A stretch of 64,000 nt of DNA from JBDHWG01 sp046328525 (GCA_046328525.1 JAXLWK010000009.1:62001-126000), one strand, 5' to 3'. Counted from the stretch's first letter, positions 53,852-62,025 are shown. Notes: generated by a model not told the origin, from the sequence alone. Program-made: numbers and translations.

Positions 53852-55111
53852 ATGAGCATATTCGAGTCGTTTCAAGTGGCTCTCGACAGTTTGCTGTCTA
53901 ACAAGCTCCGCGCCGTCCTGACGATGCTCGGCATCATCATCGGCGTCGCGGCGGTCATTACGATGCTCGGCATCGGGCGCGGCGCTCAGGCCCAGATCCA
54001 GGCCCAGATTCAGCAGAACGGCACCAACCTCCTGTTCATCCGCCCCGGCTCGACCCAGCAGGGGGGGGTGGCGCAGGCGCAAGGCTCGGCGCAGACTCTG
54101 ACGACCGAGGACGCCAAGGCGCTGGCCGACCCCGTCGCCGCGCCGGGCGTGGCTCTCGTCGCGCCCGAGTTCGACAGCTTCGGCCAGGTCATCTACCAGA
54201 GCAACAACACCAACACGCGCATCGTCGGCGTGACGCCGGAGTATCTTGACGTGCGCAACATGAGCCTCGCCGACGGCGAGTTCATCAACGCCAACCAGAT
54301 TACAGGCAAGTCCACCGTCGCGGTGCTCGGCTCCTCCGTCGCCCAGACCCTCTTCCAGGGCGAAGACCCTATCGGCCAGACGATCCGCGTCAACTCCGGC
54401 GGCAACAACAGCACGCAGTTCAAGATCATCGGCGTCCTGAACTCCAAGGGCGGCACGGGCTTCGGCAGCCAGGATGACCAGATGTTCGTCCCTATCACAA
54501 CCGCCCAGACGCGCCTGGCGGGCGGCGGCCGCTTCCGCGGCGCGAACATCGTCTCGACGATCAACGTCCAGGTGGTGGATTCCGCCCAGAACGATGCGGC
54601 CATCCAGCAGGTGAGCGACATCCTGCGCCAGAAGCACCGCATCACCTACCAGGACGACTTCACTGTGCTCAGCCAACAGGACATCCTCCAGACGGCGGAG
54701 ACGGCGACCGGCGTCTTCACGATCTTCCTCGGCTCCATCGCGGCCATCTCGCTGCTCGTCGGCGGCATCGGCATCATGAACATCATGCTGGTCAGCGTCA
54801 CCGAGCGCACCAAAGAGATCGGCCTGCGCAAGGCCGTCGGCGCGCGCAAGCACGACATCCTGACCCAGTTCCTGGTGGAAGCGATCTTGCTGAGCGTGAT
54901 GGGCGGGTTGATCGGGGTGGCGCTGGCGTTCGTGTTCGCCCGCGCGGTAGCCGGCGTCAGTCTCGGCACGCTCTCCCTCAATCCATCCATCGGCCTCGAC
55001 TCGGTCTTGCTGGCGACGGTCTTCTCTGTCGGCGTCGGGCTGTTCTTCGGCGCGTACCCGGCCAACCGCGCCGCCGGCCTCAACCCCATCGAGGCGCTGC
55101 GCTACGAGTAA
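53852..55111 (+). CDS. MacB-type ABC permease (FtsX family)
   Basis: A 419-aa permease: N-terminal helix (KLRAVLTMLGIIIGVAAVI), a roughly 230-residue MacB_PCD extracytoplasmic domain, and three C-terminal helices with the FtsX signature SVTERTKEIGLRKAVGARKHDI. It forms the exporter with the ATPase and adaptor upstream. Last gene of the ECF operon. Confidence 0.95.
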   Translation: MSIFESFQVALDSLLSNKLRAVLTMLGIIIGVAAVITMLGIGRGAQAQIQAQIQQNGTNLLFIRPGSTQQGGVAQAQGSAQTLTTEDAKALADPVAAPGVALVAPEFDSFGQVIYQSNNTNTRIVGVTPEYLDVRNMSLADGEFINANQITGKSTVAVLGSSVAQTLFQGEDPIGQTIRVNSGGNNSTQFKIIGVLNSKGGTGFGSQDDQMFVPITTAQTRLAGGGRFRGANIVSTINVQVVDSAQNDAAIQQVSDILRQKHRITYQDDFTVLSQQDILQTAETATGVFTIFLGSIAAISLLVGGIGIMNIMLVSVTERTKEIGLRKAVGARKHDILTQFLVEAILLSVMGGLIGVALAFVFARAVAGVSLGTLSLNPSIGLDSVLLATVFSVGVGLFFGAYPANRAAGLNPIEALRYE

Positions 55112-55130
55112 CGACCTGGACCGCGAGCAG

Positions 55131-55195
55131 CACGAAAGCCCGCGAACGGCGCGAAAAGAGGCCCCCACCGCACCTCTCTTCGCGCCGCTTTCGTG
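55131..55195 (+). terminator. long interrupted hairpin after macB-like operon
   Basis: CACGAAAGC (55131-55139) pairs with GCTTTCGTG (55187-55195), enclosing GGCGCGAA-AAGAGG / CCTCTCTTCGCGCC. 19 nt after the permease stop; no strong U-tract. Confidence 0.55.
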
Positions 55196-55360
55196 TTATA
55201 CCAATGACGGGCAACGGCCCAAAGGGTGAAGGTCTTCGGCTCCCCTTCCCCCCTTGTGAGGGAAGGGGCTGGGGGATGAGGGACGGGTTCCGACCGTTTC
55301 GTTTGTAGGCACTTCGCGCATCCCATCCACGGCTCGCCGCTATCGCGTATCTACGTGTAG

Positions 55361-55369
55361 TGCTATAAT
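55361..55369 (+). promoter_or_regulatory. extended -10 promoter of the HNH cassette
   Basis: TGCTATAAT (box 55364-55369), 29 nt before the first ATG; -35 poor. Confidence 0.5.
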
Positions 55370-55398
55370 AGCCGCTTCAAGGAGGCTCGACACTGCCA

Positions 55399-55749
55399 AT
55401 GGAGATCACTGTCCAGGTTCCAGACAAGCTAGGGCGAGAGCTTCAGCAAGTGCAAGACCGCTTGCCTGAGGTGCTGGAGCGTGGTCTACGCGAGGTGTTG
55501 GCTGAGACTACGCCACAGTTCCAGGACGAGCAAACTATCATCTCTGTTCTTGCGAGCCAGCCGACACCAGAGCAAGTCCTCGCCCTTCACCCATCGCCGG
55601 CGCTCCAGGCTCGGGCCAGCGAGTTATTGGCTAGAAGCAAGGAAGGGCCGCTTGATCCCGGCGAAAGTGCGGACCTCGAACGGTTCCTGCTGCTGGAACA
55701 CCTCGTGCGCATGGCGAAAGCCTATGCGTATCGCTACGCCAATGAGTAG
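55399..55749 (+). CDS. 116-aa hypothetical, first gene of HNH cassette
   Basis: A mostly helical, acidic protein: MEITVQVPDKLGRELQQVQD at the start resembles ribbon-helix-helix-type openings seen in antitoxin-like proteins, then Leu-rich helices to the end. AAGGAGG lies 14 nt before the ATG. The stop is 2 nt before the HNH gene. Codon use is visibly less GC-biased than in the surrounding genes, which suggests lateral gain. Function unknown; antitoxin or accessory to the nuclease is a guess. Confidence 0.7.
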   Translation: MEITVQVPDKLGRELQQVQDRLPEVLERGLREVLAETTPQFQDEQTIISVLASQPTPEQVLALHPSPALQARASELLARSKEGPLDPGESADLERFLLLEHLVRMAKAYAYRYANE

Positions 55750-55751
55750 GC

Positions 55752-56162
55752 ATGGCCGATTACGTTCCAGCAGCACTTCGGGAGACGGTGGTTGAACGTG
55801 CGGGGGGTCGCTGCGAGTACTGTCTCCACCCGCAGGCTGCCTCGTTTCTCACCTTCGAGGTAGAGCACATTATCGCGCGCAAGCACGGTGGCCTGACAAC
55901 GGAAAGCAATCTAGCACTCGCCTGTCCTTACTGCAACAAGGCCAAAGGCACGGACATCGCATCGCTTGATCCAGACTCGGGTGAACTTGCGCCTTTGTAC
56001 AATCCGCGAACGCAACAATGGGAAACGCATTTCCAATTGAATGGCAGCCAGATTGCGGCCCTAACCGCGATTGGCCGCGTGACAATCAACATCCTGCGCC
56101 TGAACCACCCTGACCGCGTCTCGGAGCGAGAGGCGCTGATCGCAGCCGGTATGTACCCGTAG
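55752..56162 (+). CDS. HNH endonuclease
   Basis: A 136-aa HNH protein: zinc Cys pair CEYC (about 18-21), catalytic EVEHIIARKHGG (about 36-47), Asn at about 52, then ACPYCNKAKG. The C-terminal helical part (about 90-136) binds an unknown partner or DNA. It forms a two-gene unit with the upstream ORF. Homologues are scattered in cyanobacteria and Chloroflexota genomes (recollection), often without a restriction methylase; none is seen here. Confidence 0.85.
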   Translation: MADYVPAALRETVVERAGGRCEYCLHPQAASFLTFEVEHIIARKHGGLTTESNLALACPYCNKAKGTDIASLDPDSGELAPLYNPRTQQWETHFQLNGSQIAALTAIGRVTINILRLNHPDRVSEREALIAAGMYP

Positions 56163-56186
56163 CAGATACTGACAGGAGGATCTTCC

Positions 56187-57140
56187 ATGTGCCTGGATAA
56201 GCCGAACGAGCCGCCGATTGACTACGTGATTGACGACTATCAGCACGGCCACATTGACCGCCGCCAGTTTCTGAAGCGCGCCAGCGCCATCCTCGGCCTC
56301 AGCGCGGCCACCGTTCTCGTCGAAGCGTGCGCCCCGGCGGCACAGACGACGCCGGCCGCCCCCCAGGCGCCGGCGCCGGCGAAAAGCGCGGCCGGCGCGG
56401 CGCCACCTGTGCCGACCTACGGCACCGTCGCCCCCGACGTGCCTGACCTCATCACCCAGGACGTGAAGTTCGCCGGCGACGGCTTCGAGATGACCGGCTA
56501 CCTGGCGCGGCCCAAGGAAGGGTCGAGCTTCCCCGCCATTATCGTGATCCACGAGAACCGCGGCCTCACCGACCATATCAAGGATGTAGCGCGCCGCTAC
56601 GCCCGCGCCGGCTACGTCGTCCTCGCGCCCGACCTCCTCAGCCGCGCCGGTGGGACGGGCAAGTTCCCGCAGACCCAGGACGCGACTGCCGCCATCGGCC
56701 AGCTCAAGCAGGACGACGTCATCAAAGACCTAACAAGCACTGTAAACTACTTGAAGACGCAGGACTCCGTCAAGGGCAACAAGATCGGTGTAGTGGGCTT
56801 CTGCTGGGGTGGCGGCAACTCGCTGCTGCTCGCCACGCGCAACCCTGACATCGCCGCCGCCGTCACGTACTACGGCGTCAACCCGCAGAACCTGGATGAT
56901 GTCAAGAACATGAACGCGGCCTACCTGGGGCTGTACGGGGGAACGGACCAGCGTATCACGTCCGGCGTGCCGGCGCTGGAAGCCAAGCTCAAGGAAGCCG
57001 GCAAGACCTTCGAGACCAAGGTCTACGACGGCGCGGGCCACGCCTTCAACAACGATACGGGCCCAAGCTATAATCCCGCCGCTGCCAAGGATGCGTACGA
57101 GAAGAGCGTCGCCTGGTTCAACAAGTACCTGCGCTCCTAA
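56187..57140 (+). CDS. dienelactone hydrolase, Tat/lipoprotein-exported
   Basis: A 317-aa alpha/beta-hydrolase. The N-terminus has a twin-arginine motif (DRRQFLKRASA, R25R26) and a lipobox-like VEAC (Cys48), so it is folded before export and probably lipid-anchored. The DLH catalytic set is present: HENRG, Cys nucleophile in GFCWGGG, Asp in GGTDQRI and His in DGAGHAF. It cleaves cyclic or linear esters. AGGAGG lies 8 nt before the ATG. The last 50 codons are nearly duplicated at 58507-58662. Confidence 0.9.
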   Translation: MCLDKPNEPPIDYVIDDYQHGHIDRRQFLKRASAILGLSAATVLVEACAPAAQTTPAAPQAPAPAKSAAGAAPPVPTYGTVAPDVPDLITQDVKFAGDGFEMTGYLARPKEGSSFPAIIVIHENRGLTDHIKDVARRYARAGYVVLAPDLLSRAGGTGKFPQTQDATAAIGQLKQDDVIKDLTSTVNYLKTQDSVKGNKIGVVGFCWGGGNSLLLATRNPDIAAAVTYYGVNPQNLDDVKNMNAAYLGLYGGTDQRITSGVPALEAKLKEAGKTFETKVYDGAGHAFNNDTGPSYNPAAAKDAYEKSVAWFNKYLRS

Positions 57141-57209
57141 ACTGATCCCAAGGTGAGATCTACATGGCGCTTAACAGAAGCCACTTGAGCAGGTGCGGTC
57201 AGAAGGGCA

Positions 57210-57351
57210 TCAGCGCGCGATTGCAGGACGGTGCGGCAGCTGCTCGACGAAACGGCGGACGCCCTTCCAGGTCCAGTTAGCCTGCTCGACATACGACTCA
57301 GCCAGCGCTTGCTCTACCGCCGCCTTCAATGTGGCTTTCTGACTCGAGTGA
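57210..57351 (-). pseudogene. C-terminal remnant of a protein (possible transposase tail)
   Basis: On the minus strand an open frame of about 45 codons ends in TGA (57212-57210), with a protein-like sequence SSQKATLKAAVEQALAESY followed by NWTWKGVRRFVEQLPHR. No start codon is present. Its stop is about 55 nt inside the left inverted repeat, where the 3' end of an IS transposase gene is often found; the family is not proven. Confidence 0.4.
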
Positions 57352-57588
57352 GGGGGGGCCTCCCGTCCGCTCGAAGGTCAGTCAATTCTTCGACCCGAGT
57401 ATGGGGTGGCCGGCCAGCTTCTGCGAAAGTTCCGCCAGTATCACATCCGGCTTGCCGTGGTCTGGTCGCCCGAAGACGTCACGCACACGGCTCGCTTTGC
57501 CGAGATGGTCCCGGAAGAGAACCGAGGGCCATTCTTCCGAATGTATGAGGAAAGAAACGCCGCGGCAATATGGCTACTCTCATCCTGA
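57350..57588 (+). pseudogene. truncated DUF4180 protein
   Basis: The frame reads GASRPLEGQSILRPEYG, then VAGQLLRKFRQYHIRLAVV and ENRGPFFRMYEERNAAAIW. This matches the C-terminal two-thirds of DUF4180 proteins (normally about 115 aa). The N-terminus is missing, with a stop just upstream. It overlaps the next gene by 19 nt. Confidence 0.65.
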
Positions 57589-58370
57589 AACTCCTTCTGA
57601 CCCCGACCCTCATTGGCGCCGCCAGCCTCGCCGGCCGCCGATGGGGCCCTGCGCTCAGCGGCTGGATCGTGGGCCTACCGTTCACCTCCGGCCCGCTGAC
57701 TTTCTTCCTTGCGCTGAGTCAGGGGGCCAGTTTCGCGCAGGCCGCGGCGATGGGAACCCTTGCGGGCGGGATCTCGCAGGCGGCCTTCTGCCTCACCTAT
57801 GCCTGGCTGGCGCGCCGTTCAGGGTGGGCGCTGACGCTGCTGGCAAGCACGCTCGCCTTCCTTGTTGCAACGGCCGCGCTCCAGCGGGTGAGCCTGCCCC
57901 TGGCTGCTCTTGTCGTGTTTGTCGTCATCGTCCTGGCCGTGGCGCTGCAGCTGATGCCCCGCGCCTGGACCACCGCAGCTTCACCGGCCCAGCCGCCCTG
58001 GTGGGATGTTCCTGCGCGCATGGTCATCGCCACAGCTTTCGTCGTGATCCTGACCGCCCTCGCGCCGCTGCTCGGCCCGCAGCTAACTGGCCTCCTCGCG
58101 CCGTTCCCGCTCTACGCGACCATTCTCGCGGCCTTCGCACACCAGCAGCAGGGGTCACCCGCAGCCGAGAGTGTCTTGCGCGGCCTCTTGATGGGGCTGT
58201 TCGCGTTCACGGGCTTCTTTGCCATCCTGGCCGCCCTCCTCGACCAGGTCAGCATTCCGCTGGCATTCGGGGCGGCGATTGTCGTCGCACTGAGCATCCA
58301 GGGAGCGTCGCTATGGATACTTCAGCGGGGCAAAAGGCAAGCCGAGTCGGCGGCACGTCTCCCAAGGTGA
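57570..58370 (+). CDS. polytopic membrane protein, unknown function
   Basis: A 266-aa protein with about eight predicted membrane segments spread evenly from residue 3 to 252. The start MATLILKLLLTPTLIGAASL and the motif RRWGPALSGWIVGLPFTSGP define a conserved family of uncharacterised membrane proteins that I recall from diverse bacteria. No transporter signature is recognised. It lies inside the inverted-repeat-bounded segment, so it may be passenger DNA. Confidence 0.75.
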   Translation: MATLILKLLLTPTLIGAASLAGRRWGPALSGWIVGLPFTSGPLTFFLALSQGASFAQAAAMGTLAGGISQAAFCLTYAWLARRSGWALTLLASTLAFLVATAALQRVSLPLAALVVFVVIVLAVALQLMPRAWTTAASPAQPPWWDVPARMVIATAFVVILTALAPLLGPQLTGLLAPFPLYATILAAFAHQQQGSPAAESVLRGLLMGLFAFTGFFAILAALLDQVSIPLAFGAAIVVALSIQGASLWILQRGKRQAESAARLPR

Positions 58371-58506
58371 GAATTACATGCTCTTGTCGCCAAGGGCTGC
58401 GGGTTTCACCTTGGGATCAGTATAGACCTAAGGCGTAAGGCTCATCGGGCAGGAAGGGGGATACGAGTTGACAATCTCACCTCGATTTTGCATGCACTGT
58501 TTGCCC

Positions 58507-58662
58507 AAGTATAAGGAAGCCGGCAAGACCTTCGAGACCAAGGTCTACGACGGCGCGGGCCACGCCTTCAACAACGACACCGGCCCCAACTACAAGCCCG
58601 ACGCCGCCAAAGACGCCTACGAGAAGAGCGTCGCCTGGTTCAACAAGTACCTGCGCCCGTGA
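58507..58662 (+). pseudogene. 3' fragment of a second dienelactone hydrolase gene
   Basis: The last 50 codons (KEAGKTFETKVYDGAGHAF to WFNKYLRP) match the 3' end of the hydrolase at 56187 almost residue for residue, with the first 70 nt nearly identical at DNA level and synonymous drift after that. The 5' part is missing. A former tandem paralogue was probably truncated by the mobile segment just upstream. Confidence 0.8.
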
Positions 58663-58688
58663 CACTGACAAGCCTAGAGGATACCAGA

Positions 58689-59774
58689 ATGTCTCTGAGC
58701 ATAATGCCGTCTCGTCTGTTCCGCCGCGCGGTTCTCCCGCGCCTATGGCTGGCCCTCGCGGCTGTGCTGGTCGTGTGTGGCGTCCTGGGCCTCACCACCG
58801 GCGCGGCCTGGGCGGAGGAAGTCCGTCCGCGCCCGGCGCCGGCCAGTTACTTCATGGGTCAGCTCAAGCATAGCGTCCAGACGCTCAACAATTGCGGCCC
58901 GTCGTCCGTCGTCGCAGCGATGAGCTGGTACGGCGTCAACGTCTCCCAGGAACAGGCGCGGAGTGTGCTGCGCCCGTACTCCGAGAATCGCGGGATGTCG
59001 CACACCGTCATCGCGCCCTACGTGGCGCAGTACGGCCTGGAAGCCAGGGCGCGCGTCAACGGCAACCCGGAGATCATCAAGGGCCTCGTCGCCAACAACA
59101 TCCCCGTCATCGTTTTACAGTGGATCAGCGAGTCGCGGCGCATCGGCCACTTCCGTGTCGTCCAGGGCTACGACGACCGGCAAGGCGTGTTCTACGTGGA
59201 CGACTCGCTGCTTGGCCCCAACGTCGCCATCCCCTACGACAGCTTCGAGCGGCGTTGGAACTACCAGTGGACGCGCTACATTCCGGTGTACCGTCCGAAC
59301 CAGGCGGCCCTCGTCGCCGCCATCCTCGGCCCAGACTGGACGGACCAGGGGATGTATGAGCGCGCAATACCGGAGCTGCGCGAGGCCATCCACACCGACA
59401 TCAGCGACTGGACCTCCTGGAACCGGCTCGTCGAGGCGTACACCGGCGCCGAGCAGTACCAGGCCGCCCTGGACGCCCTGGACGGCTACACGGCGCTGCG
59501 CGGCTTCGGCTTCTCGTTCAGCGGCAGCCAGAGCGCGACGCGCATCAAGCTCCTCAACAAGCTGGGCCGATACGATGAGGCGCTGGCCGCCGCTCAAAAA
59601 GCGCTCGACCGCAGCTACTCCGGCGCATACGGCAACGGCTCTCTGCGGCTCCAGCTCGCCGAGGCGCTGCGTGGGCTAGGTCGAACTGAGGAGGCGCGCG
59701 CCGCCTACCAGGCCGCAATGAACGAGGATGGCGCCATGAGCGAAGCCGCCGCACGGCTGGCGACGCTCGAGTGA
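58689..59774 (+). CDS. secreted C39-like peptidase with TPR repeats
   Basis: A 361-aa protein from ATG 58689 (TAGAGG 9 nt upstream). Signal peptide or anchor about 15-42. A Peptidase_C39_2 domain (about 50-215) has the catalytic Cys69 in NNCGPSSVVAAMSWYG and His in GHFRVVQGYDD. TPR-like helices follow (about 225-360: YDEALAAAQKALDRSY, TEEARAAYQAAM). It is probably an extracytoplasmic cysteine peptidase or papain-like binding module. No leader-peptide substrate or ABC domain is attached. Confidence 0.85.
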   Translation: MSLSIMPSRLFRRAVLPRLWLALAAVLVVCGVLGLTTGAAWAEEVRPRPAPASYFMGQLKHSVQTLNNCGPSSVVAAMSWYGVNVSQEQARSVLRPYSENRGMSHTVIAPYVAQYGLEARARVNGNPEIIKGLVANNIPVIVLQWISESRRIGHFRVVQGYDDRQGVFYVDDSLLGPNVAIPYDSFERRWNYQWTRYIPVYRPNQAALVAAILGPDWTDQGMYERAIPELREAIHTDISDWTSWNRLVEAYTGAEQYQAALDALDGYTALRGFGFSFSGSQSATRIKLLNKLGRYDEALAAAQKALDRSYSGAYGNGSLRLQLAEALRGLGRTEEARAAYQAAMNEDGAMSEAAARLATLE

Positions 59775-59823
59775 CGCGGCGTGTAAAAAGACTGTAAACG
59801 CTCGCCGGGGCGCATCCGGGGCC

Positions 59824-59850
59824 GAAACTTCCGCGAGTCCGCCTCGTGTA
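59824..59850 (+). promoter_or_regulatory. second copy of the putative ECF promoter
   Basis: GAAACTT (59824-59830), 12 nt, CTCGTGTA (59843-59850): same boxes and spacing as before the sigma gene at 49877. It lies 106 nt before the secreted-protein gene. Confidence 0.6.
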
Positions 59851-59956
59851 TTATGCGTAGACACAGTTGCTGTAAGGGCCACGGGATGCACCACCACCTC
59901 GGGCTCGGCCACTGTGCACCGCTACAAGACACTTATGTTCGAGGAGGATCGTATCC

Positions 59957-60967
59957 ATGTTTCGGAAAGCGTTGATTGCAGTAGGACTCGTCGTCGCCGT
60001 GGCGCTGGCGTTGGGCGTCGGCGTCGTCGCCCACGCTCAGGGCAGCGCGCCCAACGCCGCCAAGGGCGGGGCCAAGACATTCTGGAGCGCGCTGGCGCAG
60101 CGCCTCAACACATCCGAGGACGCCCTCGCCACGGCGGTGCGTGACGCCGCCAAGGACACCGTCGCCCAGCGCCTCGCTAGTGGCGCGATGACCCAGGCCC
60201 AGGCCGACAAGCTCGGTGCGCGCATCCAGAACTGGCAGCCGGGCCAGGGCCTCGGCTTCTTCGGCAAGGGCCGGCCGGGCATGGCCCTCGCCGCCCACAA
60301 GATCATCGTGGATGCGGCGGCCCCCGTGCTCAAGCTCCAGCCGGCGGACCTGACGGCGCAGCTCAAGCAGGGCAAGTCGCTCAACGACATCGCCAAGACC
60401 CAGAACGTGGACCCGACCGCCGTGTCGACTGCCATCGGCAAGGCGCTCAAGGACCGCGTCGCCCAGGCGCAGACGAACAATCGCCTGACCGCCGACCAGG
60501 CGCAGAAGGCCGACGCCCGGATTGACCAGGAGCTGCCGACGATTATGTCGCGCACGTGGACGGCCAAGAGCGGCGCGACGCCGAAGACCGGCGGGCAGGG
60601 ACACCAGGGCCGCAGCGCCAACCCGGCCGGGCTGGTCGCCGGGCGCGCGGGTATCGAGGCTGCCGCGAAGGCGCTCAACACGACGACTCAGGCTGTGACG
60701 CAGGGCATCGCCGGCGGCCAGAGCATCCGCGCCCAGGCGCAGGCGAAGGGGCTGAACCCGGCCGATGTTCAGGCGGCCATCGTGGCGGCTGAAAACAACG
60801 CCATTGATCAGGCCGCGCAGCAGGGCAAGATTTCGGCCGATCAGGCGTCTCAATTCAAGAGCCGCGTTGACACGCTGGTATCGGGGCTGATGGACCGCGC
60901 TGGCCGCACCCCCAACAAGGTCGCGCCCCAGGCCAAGCCCGCGACGCCGGCGCCTTCGGGCGCGTAG
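59957..60967 (+). CDS. secreted helical repeat protein, possible ECF target
   Basis: A 336-aa protein with a signal peptide (about 1-27, cleavage after AHA). It holds Ala/Gln-rich helical repeats of about 45-50 residues: ALATAVRDAAKDTVAQRLASG, ADLTAQLKQGKSLNDIAKTQNVD and a later AVTQGIAGGQSIRAQAQAKG. Each unit combines a G-x-S-[LI] turn with a helix ending in DQA or QA. There is no enzymatic motif. GAGGAGG lies 10 nt before the ATG. The upstream promoter suggests induction with the ECF operon; an envelope-protective role is inferred. Confidence 0.7.
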   Translation: MFRKALIAVGLVVAVALALGVGVVAHAQGSAPNAAKGGAKTFWSALAQRLNTSEDALATAVRDAAKDTVAQRLASGAMTQAQADKLGARIQNWQPGQGLGFFGKGRPGMALAAHKIIVDAAAPVLKLQPADLTAQLKQGKSLNDIAKTQNVDPTAVSTAIGKALKDRVAQAQTNNRLTADQAQKADARIDQELPTIMSRTWTAKSGATPKTGGQGHQGRSANPAGLVAGRAGIEAAAKALNTTTQAVTQGIAGGQSIRAQAQAKGLNPADVQAAIVAAENNAIDQAAQQGKISADQASQFKSRVDTLVSGLMDRAGRTPNKVAPQAKPATPAPSGA

Positions 60968-60994
60968 CGACGCCACACAACTGAATACGTGCGC

Positions 60995-61020
60995 GTGGGG
61001 GAGACGCCTCCCCCACCTTT
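60995..61020 (+). terminator. hairpin terminator
   Basis: GTGGGGGAG / CTCCCCCAC, a 9-bp stem with a 4-nt loop, followed by CTTTG, 28 nt after the stop. Confidence 0.65.
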
Positions 61021-61080
61021 GCGTGCAATGGCCCACGGGAAACCGTGGGCGCGCACCTGTTCAGGGCGGAAGGACAGACG

Positions 61081-61296
61081 ATGCGGAAGCAAGAGATGAC
61101 GCGGCGGTGGCTGACGGCCCTCGTGCGCGCCTTGCTGGCCGTGCTGATTGTGGTGGCGATCGCCCACATTCCCGTGCCGCAGCAGACGCCGCGCTGGTTC
61201 GCCTACGGCGAGGTGCCGGTGCTCGTCTTCCTGCTGCTGTGCTACCTGGGCAAGCTGCTGTACGATACGTTGTTCTATGACCATTATCATCCCTAG
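61081..61296 (+). CDS. 71-aa two-helix membrane protein
   Basis: A small protein with two membrane helices (about 10-30 and 45-65), starting MRKQEMTRRWL and ending DTLFYDHYHP, a His/Tyr-rich tail. GGAAGGAC lies 5 nt before the ATG. 28 nt before the next gene, so co-transcribed. Function unknown. Confidence 0.65.
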   Translation: MRKQEMTRRWLTALVRALLAVLIVVAIAHIPVPQQTPRWFAYGEVPVLVFLLLCYLGKLLYDTLFYDHYHP

Positions 61297-61324
61297 ACCC
61301 TAGCGAGTTTTGGAGGCTTTTAGC

Positions 61325-61975
61325 ATGCGAACAGTTATCTTTGCAATCGTCGCCCTGGCGCTGCTGGCTATCGGGGCGGTCGGCGGTTTCTTCTACGGTC
61401 AGACGGTCGGCCAGGCGCAGGCGAACGACATCCGCAACAACTTCCTGGCATCGCGCGGCATCAACGCCGGCGGTCAGGGCGGCGCCGCCCAAGCCGGCGG
61501 AGTCGGCGGTCAGGCTGGTCAGACTGGTCAGGGCGGCGGGTTCGCCGGCCAGGGCGGCCAGGGCCGCGGGACGTTTGGCTCCATCAAGGACGTGGCCGGC
61601 AACACCATCAATCTCAGCACGGCCAACGCCGCGGTCAAGGTGACTGTCACCGACCAGACCCAGATTCAGCGCACGGTGCAGCAGCCCATGCAGTTGAGCG
61701 AGCTACAGTCCGGCGAGAACGTGGTGGTCACCGGCGACCAGGACAGCCAGGGCAACATCACCGCGCGCTCCATCAACATCGTGCCGCAGGGCGCGTTCGG
61801 CGGCCGGCAGGGCGCGGGCGCGAGCGGAACACCGGGCGCGAATGCGACGCCGGCTGCGGGCGGCCAGGGCGGCCAGGGCGGCAATCGCGGTGGCGGCCGG
61901 CCGGGCGCGAACGGGACCCCCGGCGCTGCCGGCGGGCAGGGCGGGGCGGCTCCGCAGCCGACACAGACGCGCTAA
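61325..61975 (+). CDS. secreted Gly-rich protein with DUF5666-like domain
   Basis: A 216-aa protein from ATG 61325 (GGAGG 10 nt upstream). N-terminal membrane helix about 4-24, a Gly/Gln-rich linker, a small beta domain (about 78-155: FGSIKDVAGNTINLSTANAAVKV and GENVVVTGDQDSQGNITARSI) of DUF5666 type, and a second Gly/Ala-rich tail. It resembles the protein at 50982 in its core. Extracytoplasmic; role unknown. Confidence 0.75.
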   Translation: MRTVIFAIVALALLAIGAVGGFFYGQTVGQAQANDIRNNFLASRGINAGGQGGAAQAGGVGGQAGQTGQGGGFAGQGGQGRGTFGSIKDVAGNTINLSTANAAVKVTVTDQTQIQRTVQQPMQLSELQSGENVVVTGDQDSQGNITARSINIVPQGAFGGRQGAGASGTPGANATPAAGGQGGQGGNRGGGRPGANGTPGAAGGQGGAAPQPTQTR

Positions 61976-62025
61976 CGGCCACACTCCGTCCGCCTTGACC
62001 CAACGCCGCGTTGGGCCTACCATTT

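Larger units (their letters stand above)
57141..58421. mobile_element. 1.28-kb segment bounded by perfect 16-bp inverted repeats
   Basis: ACTGATCCCAAGGTGA at 57141-57156 is the exact reverse complement of 58406-58421. A partial copy (CCCAAGGTGAGA..TACATG) sits inside at 58364-58380 in the left-end orientation. The contents are gene remnants plus one intact membrane gene. No intact transposase; no clear target duplication. This looks like a decayed insertion or transposon-like unit next to the hydrolase stop. Confidence 0.6.

Noticed and set aside
57329..58438. 369-codon plus-strand ORF across the mobile segment
   Set aside because: It runs out of frame with the DUF4180 remnant and the membrane protein, is Arg/Pro/Gly-rich and has no family features.
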